Assembly (NCBI RefSeq): GCF_900182935.1
Contig: NZ_FXUE01000004.1
Span: 236,098-300,097 of the forward strand
From: Fibrobacter sp. UWB10
Lineage (GTDB): Bacteria > Fibrobacterota > Fibrobacteria > Fibrobacterales > Fibrobacteraceae
Reading direction: 5' to 3'
Length of the DNA stretch: 64,000 nucleotides
The notes under the pieces were generated by a model, which saw only the letters and a list, made by a program, of their open reading frames with translations, was not told the DNA's origin and did no database searches. Made by a program: the position numbers and the translations under genes. Below, one piece after another: positions 9,298-17,391 of the stretch. Within the stretch, counting starts at the first letter, position 1. Each line of letters begins with the position of its first letter.

Positions 9298-11010
9298 TTA
9301 TGCCTGCTTGTAGCTTTCCAGCGATTCCACGCTCAAGCTCTTCACGAAGTTGTAGTGCTTCGCGATTTCGGCTTCGGCGAGGTTCAGGTACACCTTCACG
9401 CTCTTGTCGAACAGTTCAGGCGACTTGGTGGCATCGCGGAGGAGCAGCTGGCTCATCACGCAGTTGGCGGCCATTTCGTACAGGTGACGGCTGCAGAGGT
9501 CGGTGAATTCGTTGTTGTTGGCGGACTTCACGAATTCCACAGCTTCGTTGTACTTCACGTCCATGGCCTTTGCGCGGGCCTTGAGTGCTTCGTATTCCGG
9601 GCGAACATCCTGAGCTTCGAATTCTTCGAGCATCTGGCTGTAAGTGCCGGTGGTCACGTGCGGGAGAGCTGCAACCGTCTGCAACTGCGTCGTACCTTCG
9701 TAAATCGAAGTGATACGGGCGTCGCGGTACAGGCGCTGGCAAGCGTATTCGAGCATGTAGCCCGAACCACCGTGAACCTGGATGCTGTCGTAGCTGTTGA
9801 TGTTAGCGTATTCAGAGTTCATGCCCTTTGCAAGCGGAGTGCATGCAGAGGCGAGCTTCTGGTACAGCTTGAGTTCGGCCTTTTCTTCGTCGGTGAGCTT
9901 GCGGTCACGTTCGATGTCTTCGAGGCCCTTGTAGATGTCCACGTAGCTGGCAGTCTGGTACAGCAAAGCGCGGCCTGCATCAAGGCGTGCCTTGATGTGA
10001 GAAATCATTTCGTACACAGCCGGGAAGTTCACGATGGCCTGGCCGAACTGCTTACGGTCCTTGGCGTAGGCGAGAGCTTCGTTGTAGGCCATCTGGCTGA
10101 TGCCCACGGACTGAGCGGCAATGCCGAGACGGGCACCGTTCATGAGGGCCATCACGTACTTGATCAGACCGAACTTGCGGCGGCCGCAGAGTTCTGCCTT
10201 GGCGTTCTTGTAGACAAGTTCGCAAGTCGGGCTTCCGTGGATACCCATCTTGTTTTCGATACGGCGAACGTCAACGCCACCGTCGCGCTTGTCGTAAATG
10301 AACATGGAAAGACCACGACCGTCGCGGGTGCCTTCTTCGGAGCGGGCGAGCACCAGGTGAATGTCGCTATCACCGTTCGTGATGAAGCGCTTCACGCCGT
10401 TCAGGTACCAGCACTTGTCAGCTTCGCTGTAGGTGGCCTTGAGCATTACGCGCTGCAGGTCGGAACCGGCATCGGGTTCGGTCAAGTCCATCGACATCGT
10501 TTCGCCGGCGCACACGCGCGGGATAAAGCGGGAACGCTGGTCCTCGTCGCCGAATTCGTACAAGGTCTCGATGCAGTCCTGCAGGGACCAGATGTTCTCG
10601 AAACCGGCGTCTGCAGAGGCGATCATTTCGTTGATGGCCGTGTAGGCGGTAATCGGGAAGTTCAGGCCGCCAAAGCGGCGCGGCATCGTGACACCATTGA
10701 GGCCGGCCTTGCGGGTGGCTTCGAGGTTTTCATAAGTCTTGGAAGCGTAACGAACGCGGCCGTTTTCGCAGTGCGGGCCTTCGGCGTCCACTTCTTCAGA
10801 GTTCGGGAAGACAGTGTTTGCGGTGATGTCGCCAGCGACTTCGAGCACGCGGTTGTAGTTGTCCATCGCGTCGGCAAAATCTTCCGGCGCATAGTCGAAA
10901 GCGTCCTTGTCGGCATAGCCCTTTTCCTTGAGCTCGACAATGCGCGGCATCAGGGAATTGCTTTCGAGGTTGAATTTAATCTCGGGATGATCTGTATAAA
11001 AATTCGCCAT
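9298..11010 (-). CDS. Acyl-CoA dehydrogenase family flavoprotein
   Basis: This 570-residue FAD enzyme should oxidise an acyl-CoA (or reduce an enoyl-CoA) and exchange electrons with the ETF encoded just upstream. Visible signatures are the flavin-binding stretch MSMDLTEPDAGSDLQ, a GVKRFITNGD segment, DRKQFGQAIVNFPAV, and IYEGTTQLQ near residue 438, which holds the usual catalytic Glu. About 130 extra residues follow, as in the longer dehydrogenase subfamily with a C-terminal helical domain. The gene begins 5 bases after etfA. Substrate chain length cannot be read from the sequence; a butyryl- or other short-chain enoyl-CoA is possible in an anaerobe. Confidence 0.9.
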   Translation of the reverse strand: MANFYTDHPEIKFNLESNSLMPRIVELKEKGYADKDAFDYAPEDFADAMDNYNRVLEVAGDITANTVFPNSEEVDAEGPHCENGRVRYASKTYENLEATRKAGLNGVTMPRRFGGLNFPITAYTAINEMIASADAGFENIWSLQDCIETLYEFGDEDQRSRFIPRVCAGETMSMDLTEPDAGSDLQRVMLKATYSEADKCWYLNGVKRFITNGDSDIHLVLARSEEGTRDGRGLSMFIYDKRDGGVDVRRIENKMGIHGSPTCELVYKNAKAELCGRRKFGLIKYVMALMNGARLGIAAQSVGISQMAYNEALAYAKDRKQFGQAIVNFPAVYEMISHIKARLDAGRALLYQTASYVDIYKGLEDIERDRKLTDEEKAELKLYQKLASACTPLAKGMNSEYANINSYDSIQVHGGSGYMLEYACQRLYRDARITSIYEGTTQLQTVAALPHVTTGTYSQMLEEFEAQDVRPEYEALKARAKAMDVKYNEAVEFVKSANNNEFTDLCSRHLYEMAANCVMSQLLLRDATKSPELFDKSVKVYLNLAEAEIAKHYNFVKSLSVESLESYKQA

Positions 11011-11015
11011 ATCGC

Positions 11016-12041
11016 CTACTTATTGTTTGCCTTGTAATACTTGATCATCTTCGGGAGGACTTCTTCGACTGTGCCGTTGATCACGTAATCAGCGATAGCG
11101 TTGATCGGAGCTTCGGGGTCGGAGTTCACGGAGATGATGATACCTGAATCCTGCATGCCAGCGAGGTGCTGGATCTGGCCGGAAATACCGAAAGCGATGT
11201 AGACCTTCGGGCGGACCGTCACGCCAGTCTGACCGATCTGACGGTCATGATCGACAAAGCCCGCATCCACGGCGGCGCGGCTAGCACCGACTTCTGCGTG
11301 GAGTTCCTTGGCAAGTTCAAACAGCAGGTCGAAGTTTTCCTTGGAGCCCATGCCGTAACCACCGGCGACCACGATCGGGGCGCCCTTGAGGTTGTGCTTG
11401 GCCTTTTCCACATGGCGTTCGAGCACCTTGACCACGTATTCCGTTTCCGGCACGTACTTGGCCACGTCGTGCTTGATGACTTCGCCCTTGTAGTTCGGGT
11501 CCACGATTTCCTTCTTCATCACGCCTTCGCGCACGGTTGCCATCTGCGGACGGTGTTCCGGGTTCACGATTGTTGCGACGATGTTACCGCCGAATGCCGG
11601 GCGGATCTGGCAAAGCTGGTTTTCGTAAGCCTTCTTCACGCCACCGATGCTCATTTCGAAGCTGTCGATTTCGAGTTCGGTACAGTCGGCGGTAAGGCCG
11701 CTGTGCATGGCGCTAGAAATGCGCGGGCCGAGGTCACGGCCAATCACGGTTGCACCGAGCAAGCAAATCTGCGGCTGCTCTTCCTTGAAGAGGTTCACCA
11801 CGAGGGCTGCATGCGGGTTGGTGGTGTAGGGGAACAGGCCTTCGGCGTCGAACACATGAACCTTGTCCACACCGTACGGGAACACCTGCTTTTCAATGCC
11901 ATCGAGGCCCTTGCCGGCGCAGATGCACTCGAGCTGAACGCCGAGAGTGTTGGCCAGCTTGCGACCCTTGGACAAAAGTTCGAGGGAAACGTCAACGACG
12001 GTTGTGCCCTCAATTTCGCAATATACAAATACGTTATTCAT
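11016..12041 (-). CDS. etfA: Electron transfer flavoprotein alpha subunit
   Basis: This 341-residue protein has the FAD-binding C-terminal domain of EtfA: an AGGYGMGSKENF segment, then ASRAAVDAGFVDHDRQIGQT, TVRPKVYIAFGISGQIQH and LAGM, then SVNSDPEAPINAIADY. With EtfB it forms the soluble heterodimer that passes electrons between the acyl-CoA dehydrogenase and the rest of metabolism. It lies between etfB (3-base gap) and the dehydrogenase (5-base gap), so the three genes form one translationally tight operon. Whether this ETF is of the bifurcating type cannot be settled by eye. Confidence 0.95.
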   Translation of the reverse strand: MNNVFVYCEIEGTTVVDVSLELLSKGRKLANTLGVQLECICAGKGLDGIEKQVFPYGVDKVHVFDAEGLFPYTTNPHAALVVNLFKEEQPQICLLGATVIGRDLGPRISSAMHSGLTADCTELEIDSFEMSIGGVKKAYENQLCQIRPAFGGNIVATIVNPEHRPQMATVREGVMKKEIVDPNYKGEVIKHDVAKYVPETEYVVKVLERHVEKAKHNLKGAPIVVAGGYGMGSKENFDLLFELAKELHAEVGASRAAVDAGFVDHDRQIGQTGVTVRPKVYIAFGISGQIQHLAGMQDSGIIISVNSDPEAPINAIADYVINGTVEEVLPKMIKYYKANNK

Positions 12042-12044
12042 AGG

Positions 12045-12926
12045 CTAGCCAATAATCTTCTCGTCTAAAAGTTCCTTGATAAGTCCTTCAACGTCGGCGT
12101 CGCTCGCGGTAAGCGTGCGGCTTTCCTTCGCCTTGAACACGATGTTCTTGACAGCCTTCACGTTTGTCGGAGAACCGGCCTTACCAATCTGAGTCGGGTC
12201 GGCGTCGATGTCTGCGGCACCCCACTGCGGGATGTCGAGGTAGGGCTTCTTCGCGATGAGGGCGGCGTACTTTTCAGCGGCTTCCGGAGCGCGTTCGGCG
12301 ACTGCGGTAGCGTTCTTGTACTTCATGATACGCTTGGCGTTGCGCGGGCGGCAGGGCGCTGCACTGCCGTTCACAGTCACGACCAGCGGGAGCGGTGCTT
12401 CCACCGTTTCCACACCACCGTCAATATGGCGGCGGATCACGACCTTGCGGGCCTTCTCGTCGAGGCTCAGAATTTCTTCGGCGTAGGTCACCTGGGTAAG
12501 GCCGAGCTTTTCTGCGATCTGCGGACCGACCTGGGCGGTGTCACCGTCGATAGCCTGGCGGCCACCGAGAATAATGTCATAGTCGCCGACCTTCTTGACG
12601 GCCTGGGCGAGCGTGTAGCTAGTAGCGAGCGTGTCTGCGCCACCGAGGGAGCGGTCCGTAATCACGTAACCGCAGTCGGCACCGCGGTACAGAGCTTCGC
12701 GGATGACTTCGGCGGACTTCGGCAGACCCATCGTCAGCACGGAAATGGTGGAACCGGGGAACTGGTCCTTCAAACGAAGGGCTTGCTCCAGGGCGTTCAG
12801 GTCTTCGGGGTTGAAGACCGCGGGCAATGCGGCACGATTGATGGTTCCCTGCTCCGTCATGGCATCGGGGCCCACGTTTCGTGTATCAGGTACTTGCTTA
12901 GCAAGCACAACGATTTTAAGACTCAT
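12045..12926 (-). CDS. etfB: Electron transfer flavoprotein beta subunit
   Basis: This 293-residue protein is first in the etfB-etfA-dehydrogenase operon. Family features are the start SLKIVVLAKQVPDT, a FNPEDLNALEQALRLKD stretch, DYDIILGGRQAIDGDTAQVG (the ETF-beta signature around residues 115-135) and LPLVVTVNG. A short AGGA ribosome site sits in front of the ATG. In FixA/EtfB relatives this subunit binds AMP or, in bifurcating complexes, a second FAD; the sequence was not resolved to either group here. Confidence 0.95.
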   Translation of the reverse strand: MSLKIVVLAKQVPDTRNVGPDAMTEQGTINRAALPAVFNPEDLNALEQALRLKDQFPGSTISVLTMGLPKSAEVIREALYRGADCGYVITDRSLGGADTLATSYTLAQAVKKVGDYDIILGGRQAIDGDTAQVGPQIAEKLGLTQVTYAEEILSLDEKARKVVIRRHIDGGVETVEAPLPLVVTVNGSAAPCRPRNAKRIMKYKNATAVAERAPEAAEKYAALIAKKPYLDIPQWGAADIDADPTQIGKAGSPTNVKAVKNIVFKAKESRTLTASDADVEGLIKELLDEKIIG

Positions 12927-12942
12927 ATTTCCTAACTATTGA

Positions 12943-13500
12943 ATTTACGGTTAATGTTTAGTTGGGGTACAAGATAGAAATTATCGCTTGTTCAAAGCGA
13001 ACTCAATTGTGTCTTTTTGCTTGTTAGCGTCTTGTAATAATTCTGTAATATTTCTGTAGCAAATGATTCCGGGCCAAAATACCACACGGATTGGAAATGC
13101 CTAACGGCATTTTTTAGGGGGTATCTCCTTTGATGCCTGAAAAGGGAGAAGCCTCTCCCTGGCTCGCACTTCGTTGCTCACCACCTACTCTGCGGGGACA
13201 CCCCGCAACGCCCCGTTGCCCTCTGTCATGCTGAACTCGGTTCAGCATCAGCTTTCTATGTCCGAGAATAAAGAGCGCTCCGTCTCTGCCTGCACCGCAC
13301 GCTCACATGGCCGTTCCGGAATGTTCGCTTTGCGGTCAGGCACTCGCCTCCGCTTTCCTTAGCAATTGCTCTTCTGCTGTCGCGTTGCCCCTATTCCGCC
13401 AGTTGTCATGCTGACGAAGGTCAGCATCAGCTTTTCAGACCCGAGAAATCAAATAAATGGGCCACACTGATTCGAAATCACTAACGTGATTTCTGTTTAG
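12943..13500. repeat. Non-coding region with dispersed hairpin repeats
   Basis: This stretch of about 560 bases has no credible gene. It holds two related palindromic elements, GTCATGCTGAA...TTCAGCATCAGC at 13228-13254 and GTCATGCTGACGAAGGTCAG at 13405-13424. It also holds two copies of a CCACACNG-plus-hairpin unit (13082-13112 and 13462-13493; a third inverted copy is at 14578-14609) and a small GGGAGA/TCTCCC stem near 13145. The composition is simple and C-rich. It looks like accumulated intergenic repeat DNA rather than a decayed gene. Confidence 0.6.
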
Positions 13501-13504
13501 ACTT

Positions 13505-14524
13505 TTATTCAACCATCACGCAGCGAACGGACGTTCCATGTGTTTTGTAAATGCTCTGCAAAGCATTTCCTGTAGAAGAATTACTTTGAGAACCACTCAG
13601 TGCCGCAGGTTTATCTAAAGATCCCTCTTCCGGATAAAACCAATAAGTCGTTTCGTTTAAATTTCTGAATTTATAACCCCAATTGTATCCCGCACCAATC
13701 AAGCTGTATCCGCTATAGTTGTGCCCGCCAAATCCCATGGCACGAACGCCTTTCACGCCAGCATCGTTTCCGTCGGCATGTACAACGATGTAGAAATCGT
13801 CGTAAGTCAGCAAACGCCAACCTTCCGGGCAGATTCCCCGGTGGTTCGGCTTAATCTGGTCAGCGCAACTCTTGGCGTTGCATTCGCTCGGCAGCTGCAT
13901 AGCCTCCGCCCACTGGTAAAGGCCACCGTATTTATCGCAATTCGTCGTGTCATCATTGTAGCAGTAGCGTTCAATTTTAGAATCGTCGACTTGATCCTCA
14001 CCACCAGCTACATCTATACCGATATTCAGATTCTCCGCCATTACCGTTACAGAAGCAGGATTTCCATCCTTGTCCTCTCCGTTAATTGTCAGATAATAAT
14101 ATTTACGCCCATTACGTTCGTCTGTAAATTCTTTATACGCTCCAGAAAGAAGGCTATCCGATGAAAAAACTTTCTGATGATTATAAGGTTTATATTCACT
14201 ACTACTCGATTCTCCCACCACGCTACTGCTCGAAGCAACAACACTCGAAGAAGACTGCTTAACTTCTTCGCTGCTACTGGATTCATCCTTCTTGCTAGAC
14301 GAGGACTTCACGACACTGCTACTAGAATTTTCTTCTTTCGCAGACGAAGAAGACTGTTTGTCTTCGCTAGAAGCGGGCTTTGCCGAAGAGCTAGATTCCG
14401 TTGTCTTTTCTACTGACGAAGACGATTCTTCGCCCGGGTCTGTGGCAGGCGCGGAACTACTAGATTCATCACCGCAGGCGACAAACAAAACCGCAACAAC
14501 CAACAGCGCAAAAATCTTTTTCAC
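13505..14524 (-). CDS. FISUMP-domain lipoprotein (Fibrobacter major paralogous domain)
   Basis: The 339-residue product starts with a lipoprotein signal ending in LFVAC (Cys17), so it should be anchored in the outer membrane. Residues 20-115 are a low-complexity linker of SSSS blocks separated by acidic and Lys residues, typical of Fibrobacter surface proteins. The C-terminal ~220 residues carry the FISUMP pattern (TIGR02145): YYYLTINGEDKDGN, VMAENLNIG, YGGLYQWAEAM, HRGICPEGWRLLTYDD, and a final GTSVRCV. The biochemical role of this domain is not known; it is assumed to act at the cell surface. The gene is monocistronic and bounded on both sides by copies of the same hairpin repeat. Confidence 0.9.
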   Translation of the reverse strand: MKKIFALLVVAVLFVACGDESSSSAPATDPGEESSSSVEKTTESSSSAKPASSEDKQSSSSAKEENSSSSVVKSSSSKKDESSSSEEVKQSSSSVVASSSSVVGESSSSEYKPYNHQKVFSSDSLLSGAYKEFTDERNGRKYYYLTINGEDKDGNPASVTVMAENLNIGIDVAGGEDQVDDSKIERYCYNDDTTNCDKYGGLYQWAEAMQLPSECNAKSCADQIKPNHRGICPEGWRLLTYDDFYIVVHADGNDAGVKGVRAMGFGGHNYSGYSLIGAGYNWGYKFRNLNETTYWFYPEEGSLDKPAALSGSQSNSSTGNALQSIYKTHGTSVRCVMVE

Positions 14525-14571
14525 AGAAAACCTCCAGTAACCACAATCGTTTTTACCAAATTTAAATTATT

Positions 14572-14597
14572 AAAAAAGGAATCACGTTAGTGATTCC
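14572..14597 (-). terminator. Terminator hairpin of the M6 metalloprotease gene
   Basis: GGAATCAC and GTGATTCC pair around a four-base loop (14578-14597). On the minus strand they are followed by T6. It lies 27 bases after the protease stop codon. The preceding CCACACGG links it to the local hairpin repeat family. Confidence 0.7.
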
Positions 14598-14623
14598 CCA
14601 TCCGTGTGGCAAAACGAATTCTT

Positions 14624-16516
14624 TTACTTTCCGATTTCTACATACCTGCCCTTGGGCAAATCAGGCATTTCACCGGATGCGCTTCTTTGACCCACGGGTT
14701 TGCCGAGTACGTTGAAGATTCTGCTTCCGGGTTTGCCGTGTCTCGACTTTTCAAGGTTTGAAATGACGGTGGTCTTTCCGCCAATGGTTATTGTGATTTC
14801 GAAGGTGACTTGCTTGTTCCCGTAAACGACGGCCTGCTTCACAACATAAGTTTCCCCGGCCGAGACCTTGTTCGGCATGTGCCCAATCTTGGTTGTCATG
14901 GTTGCAAGGTCTACGTTAGAGAAAACGATACTTGTGCCGTTCGGATCCCAAGCGACGATTTTGCCGTCCGAATCAAACCAGTGTCCGGTCCCTTCGCCAG
15001 TGGTGCGGCTGTTGAGCGTTCCATCGGGTTCCACTCCGTAGAATGTTGCTTTGTCGCCAAATTCGTTTTGCTTGATGCCTAAAATCTGGGCGACTTCGCT
15101 GCCTTTCAAGTCGAGGGTCACGTAAGCGTAGTTGTTGTCAAGTGGGAGTGTTACGTCGAGGGCGATTTTTTGAACGGTGAGTTCAGCGACGCTGCTGGAA
15201 CTTGCCGGAGTCGAAGAGCTTGAAACCGGTTCGGGACAGTTTCCGCCGATGCAGAAGGTGAGCGTTTCGCCGGGGGTTCCAATGTCGGTAATCTTGAGGC
15301 CTGTTGTGGAGCCGTTATACCAGCGGATAGCGGGGTAGGCGTCATCTGAAAATTCCGGGTAGGAACCGCTCTTGAAGAACGTGTTGGCGGTGCTGCCTGG
15401 ACTTGGCCATTGATCGCCCGGGTTGTCGCTTGATTTTCCCGCCGCGCTGGCATGCACGATTCGGAGTCCGAGCTTGTCTGCAGCGGAATTGCCTTCAATC
15501 GAAAAATCGTAGTGTTGCATCAAGAGGCCGCTACCTGCAAGCACCTTGTTGCGGCCCGTGTTGCGTACGTAAGACCACACCAATCCTTCTTGGTTTGGCC
15601 TGTTTGGGTTCTTGTAGCGGTAGCAGAATTCGCCGGGCTTGGTGGTTTCGAAACTCACGTCGTCACTCGTGATGTCGATAAACGGAATCCAGCCTTGGTC
15701 TGCACGGAAAAAGTCATTGATGGCTACCGGGTTCCAGTCGTTTGCGCGGTTGCCCATGGTGCAGTAATCTCCGTACCAATAAAGGTCCGGCCAGCCAAAA
15801 ATCATGTGCCCGCTTTCGTGTACAAAGACGTATATCGAAAATTTGCCTGGCATGTCCGTCATTTGGTGGTGGGTGAGCTTTACGCCGTCGCGCCTTTCGT
15901 TGGACCATCCGGAATGCGGCCACAGGCCCTGCCCCCATGTTTGGCCTTCGCCGGCGTACACGATGTTGATTGCTTCAGTGGTGCCGTCTTTGTCATTGTC
16001 GTAGCGTGAAAAATCAACCTGAGAATCAAAATACGCGAACACCTCTTTCATTAGGGAATCGGACCCTGTGTATCCCGGCAGGCTTTCGTACCAAGATTTA
16101 GGATGCTTAGCGCGATACCATCCGTAGACTTCGTTGGTGAGGTCCAGTTGCCCGTTTGAAACGTCTAAATAGTAGTCGCGCACAGAACCGTTGCAACCGT
16201 CTCTATTGAAACCTTCTTTGTTCAGCCATTCTTCGACTTCGCTTACGGTGACAGGTGCAGCCTTGTCTGAAAAATCGACAAGGAGCGTGAGACTGTAGAT
16301 TTTGCCCTTGGGGGCGGCGTAGTGGCCTTTCGTTTGTGTTGCAACGGCTCTCGCTAAACCGGAACTGGACGCGCTTGCTTTGGATCCGGTGAATGTCGGG
16401 CGGGCTTCTTCGGGCCATTCCTGGACGCGTTTCCCCTGATACACGATGTCTGCAAAAAGCATCGTCGGGAATAATAATGAGCCTAATAACAGGCCAAATG
16501 CAATTTTGGTTTTCAT
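14624..16516 (-). CDS. Secreted M6-type zinc metalloprotease with T9SS-like C-terminus
   Basis: From the ATG at 16516 the protein is 630 residues and starts with a clear signal peptide (MKTKIAFGLLLGSLLFPTMLFA). An ATG two codons upstream (16522) is an alternative start. The catalytic zinc motif is HESGH within VFVHESGHMIFGWPDLY. The upstream TLLVDFSDK and the CNGSVRDYYLDVSNGQL stretch are typical of the M6 (immune inhibitor A-like) family. A short SSSSTPASSSSV linker separates the protease from a domain of about 170 residues that may be DUF4859-like. The last ~35 residues (SRIFNVLGKPVG ... LPKGRYVEI) resemble a T9SS type A sorting domain. The enzyme should be exported and may be attached to the surface. 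Confidence 0.85.
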   Translation of the reverse strand: MKTKIAFGLLLGSLLFPTMLFADIVYQGKRVQEWPEEARPTFTGSKASASSSGLARAVATQTKGHYAAPKGKIYSLTLLVDFSDKAAPVTVSEVEEWLNKEGFNRDGCNGSVRDYYLDVSNGQLDLTNEVYGWYRAKHPKSWYESLPGYTGSDSLMKEVFAYFDSQVDFSRYDNDKDGTTEAINIVYAGEGQTWGQGLWPHSGWSNERRDGVKLTHHQMTDMPGKFSIYVFVHESGHMIFGWPDLYWYGDYCTMGNRANDWNPVAINDFFRADQGWIPFIDITSDDVSFETTKPGEFCYRYKNPNRPNQEGLVWSYVRNTGRNKVLAGSGLLMQHYDFSIEGNSAADKLGLRIVHASAAGKSSDNPGDQWPSPGSTANTFFKSGSYPEFSDDAYPAIRWYNGSTTGLKITDIGTPGETLTFCIGGNCPEPVSSSSTPASSSSVAELTVQKIALDVTLPLDNNYAYVTLDLKGSEVAQILGIKQNEFGDKATFYGVEPDGTLNSRTTGEGTGHWFDSDGKIVAWDPNGTSIVFSNVDLATMTTKIGHMPNKVSAGETYVVKQAVVYGNKQVTFEITITIGGKTTVISNLEKSRHGKPGSRIFNVLGKPVGQRSASGEMPDLPKGRYVEIGK

Positions 16517-16639
16517 AAACATCCCATTTTCTTTAAACCACCAAATATGGAAATACATTTTTTTACGGCGAGGGGAACTCTTTGTCCGTTTTTTATTACA
16601 TTTCAGAGCATAAAATATTCCTAATTCCCCCAAAAAATT

Positions 16640-17347
16640 ATGTCTAAATTCAAACGCATTCTTCTCAAGCTCAGTGGCGAAGCCCTCGCAGGCGAAAAGG
16701 GCCACGGTATCGACAACCAGATTCTCTCTGACATGGCGTCCGAAATTGCCTCCATCGTCAAGCAGGGCGTGCAAGTCGCTCTCGTCATTGGCGGCGGCAA
16801 TCTCGTCCGCGGCATTTCCGCTTCTGCAGGCGGCATGAACCGCGCCCAGGGCGACGCCATGGGCATGCTTGGCACCGTGATGAACGGCCTCGCCATGCAA
16901 GATGCTCTCGACAAGCAGGGTGTTGACTCTGTAGTGATGTCTGCTATCCGCATGGAACCGGTTTGCGAATTCTTCGACCGCCGCAAGGCTCTCAAGCTTC
17001 TCTCCGCGGGCTCCGTGGTTATCTTCTCTGCAGGTACCGGCAATCCGTTCTTCACCACGGACAGCTGCGCGGCTCTCCGCGCTATCGAAAGCGAATGCGA
17101 TGTGATTATGAAGGCTACTAAGGTCGACGGCATCTACACCGCAGACCCGGTCAAGGATCCGACTGCCACCCGCTTTGACGACATCAGCTACAAGGAAGTC
17201 ATTTCCCGCGGCCTCAAGGTCATGGATACCGCAGCAGTTGCTCTCTGCATGGAAAACAACATGCCCATCTTCGTGTTCAAGATGGAAAAGGGTAACCTGA
17301 CCCGCGCCGCCGTCCAAGGCGACCTCGGCACGCTGGTGCACTGCTAA
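16640..17347 (+). CDS. pyrH: UMP kinase
   Basis: This 235-residue amino-acid-kinase-fold enzyme phosphorylates UMP to UDP with ATP in pyrimidine nucleotide synthesis. It has the full bacterial PyrH pattern: [12 protein letters not shown] at the N-terminus, [10 protein letters not shown] at 49-58, [10 protein letters not shown] at 132-141, [13 protein letters not shown], and [16 protein letters not shown]. Length is normal. Unlike in many bacteria, neither tsf nor frr is adjacent; the gene stands alone and is divergent from the metalloprotease. No strong ribosome site is visible, only a C/A-rich leader. Confidence 0.97.
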   Translation: MSKFKRILLKLSGEALAGEKGHGIDNQILSDMASEIASIVKQGVQVALVIGGGNLVRGISASAGGMNRAQGDAMGMLGTVMNGLAMQDALDKQGVDSVVMSAIRMEPVCEFFDRRKALKLLSAGSVVIFSAGTGNPFFTTDSCAALRAIESECDVIMKATKVDGIYTADPVKDPTATRFDDISYKEVISRGLKVMDTAAVALCMENNMPIFVFKMEKGNLTRAAVQGDLGTLVHC

Positions 17348-17359
17348 TTTTCACTTGTC

Positions 17360-17380
17360 ATTCCCGGCTAGACCGGGAAT
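17360..17380. terminator. Hairpin between convergent pyrH and fic
   Basis: ATTCCCGG and CCGGGAAT form a perfect 8-bp stem with loop CTAGA, 12 bases after the pyrH stop. No long T tract follows on either strand, so terminator function is only likely. Confidence 0.45.
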
Positions 17381-17391
17381 CGCCTTGTCTT

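Noticed and set aside
9355..11037. A 560-codon open frame on the plus strand opposite the acyl-CoA dehydrogenase gene.
   Set aside because: It is the mirror frame of a GC-rich gene. The protein has no family motifs, while the minus strand encodes a clear dehydrogenase.
13174..13362. A 62-codon frame in the repeat-rich gap upstream of the etf operon.
   Set aside because: It consists of hairpin repeat sequence, lacks a ribosome site and has no protein-like composition.
16523..17341. An in-frame extension of the metalloprotease upstream across the pyrH region (905 codons in total).
   Set aside because: The extension lies antisense to pyrH. The signal peptide at 16516 marks the real start.
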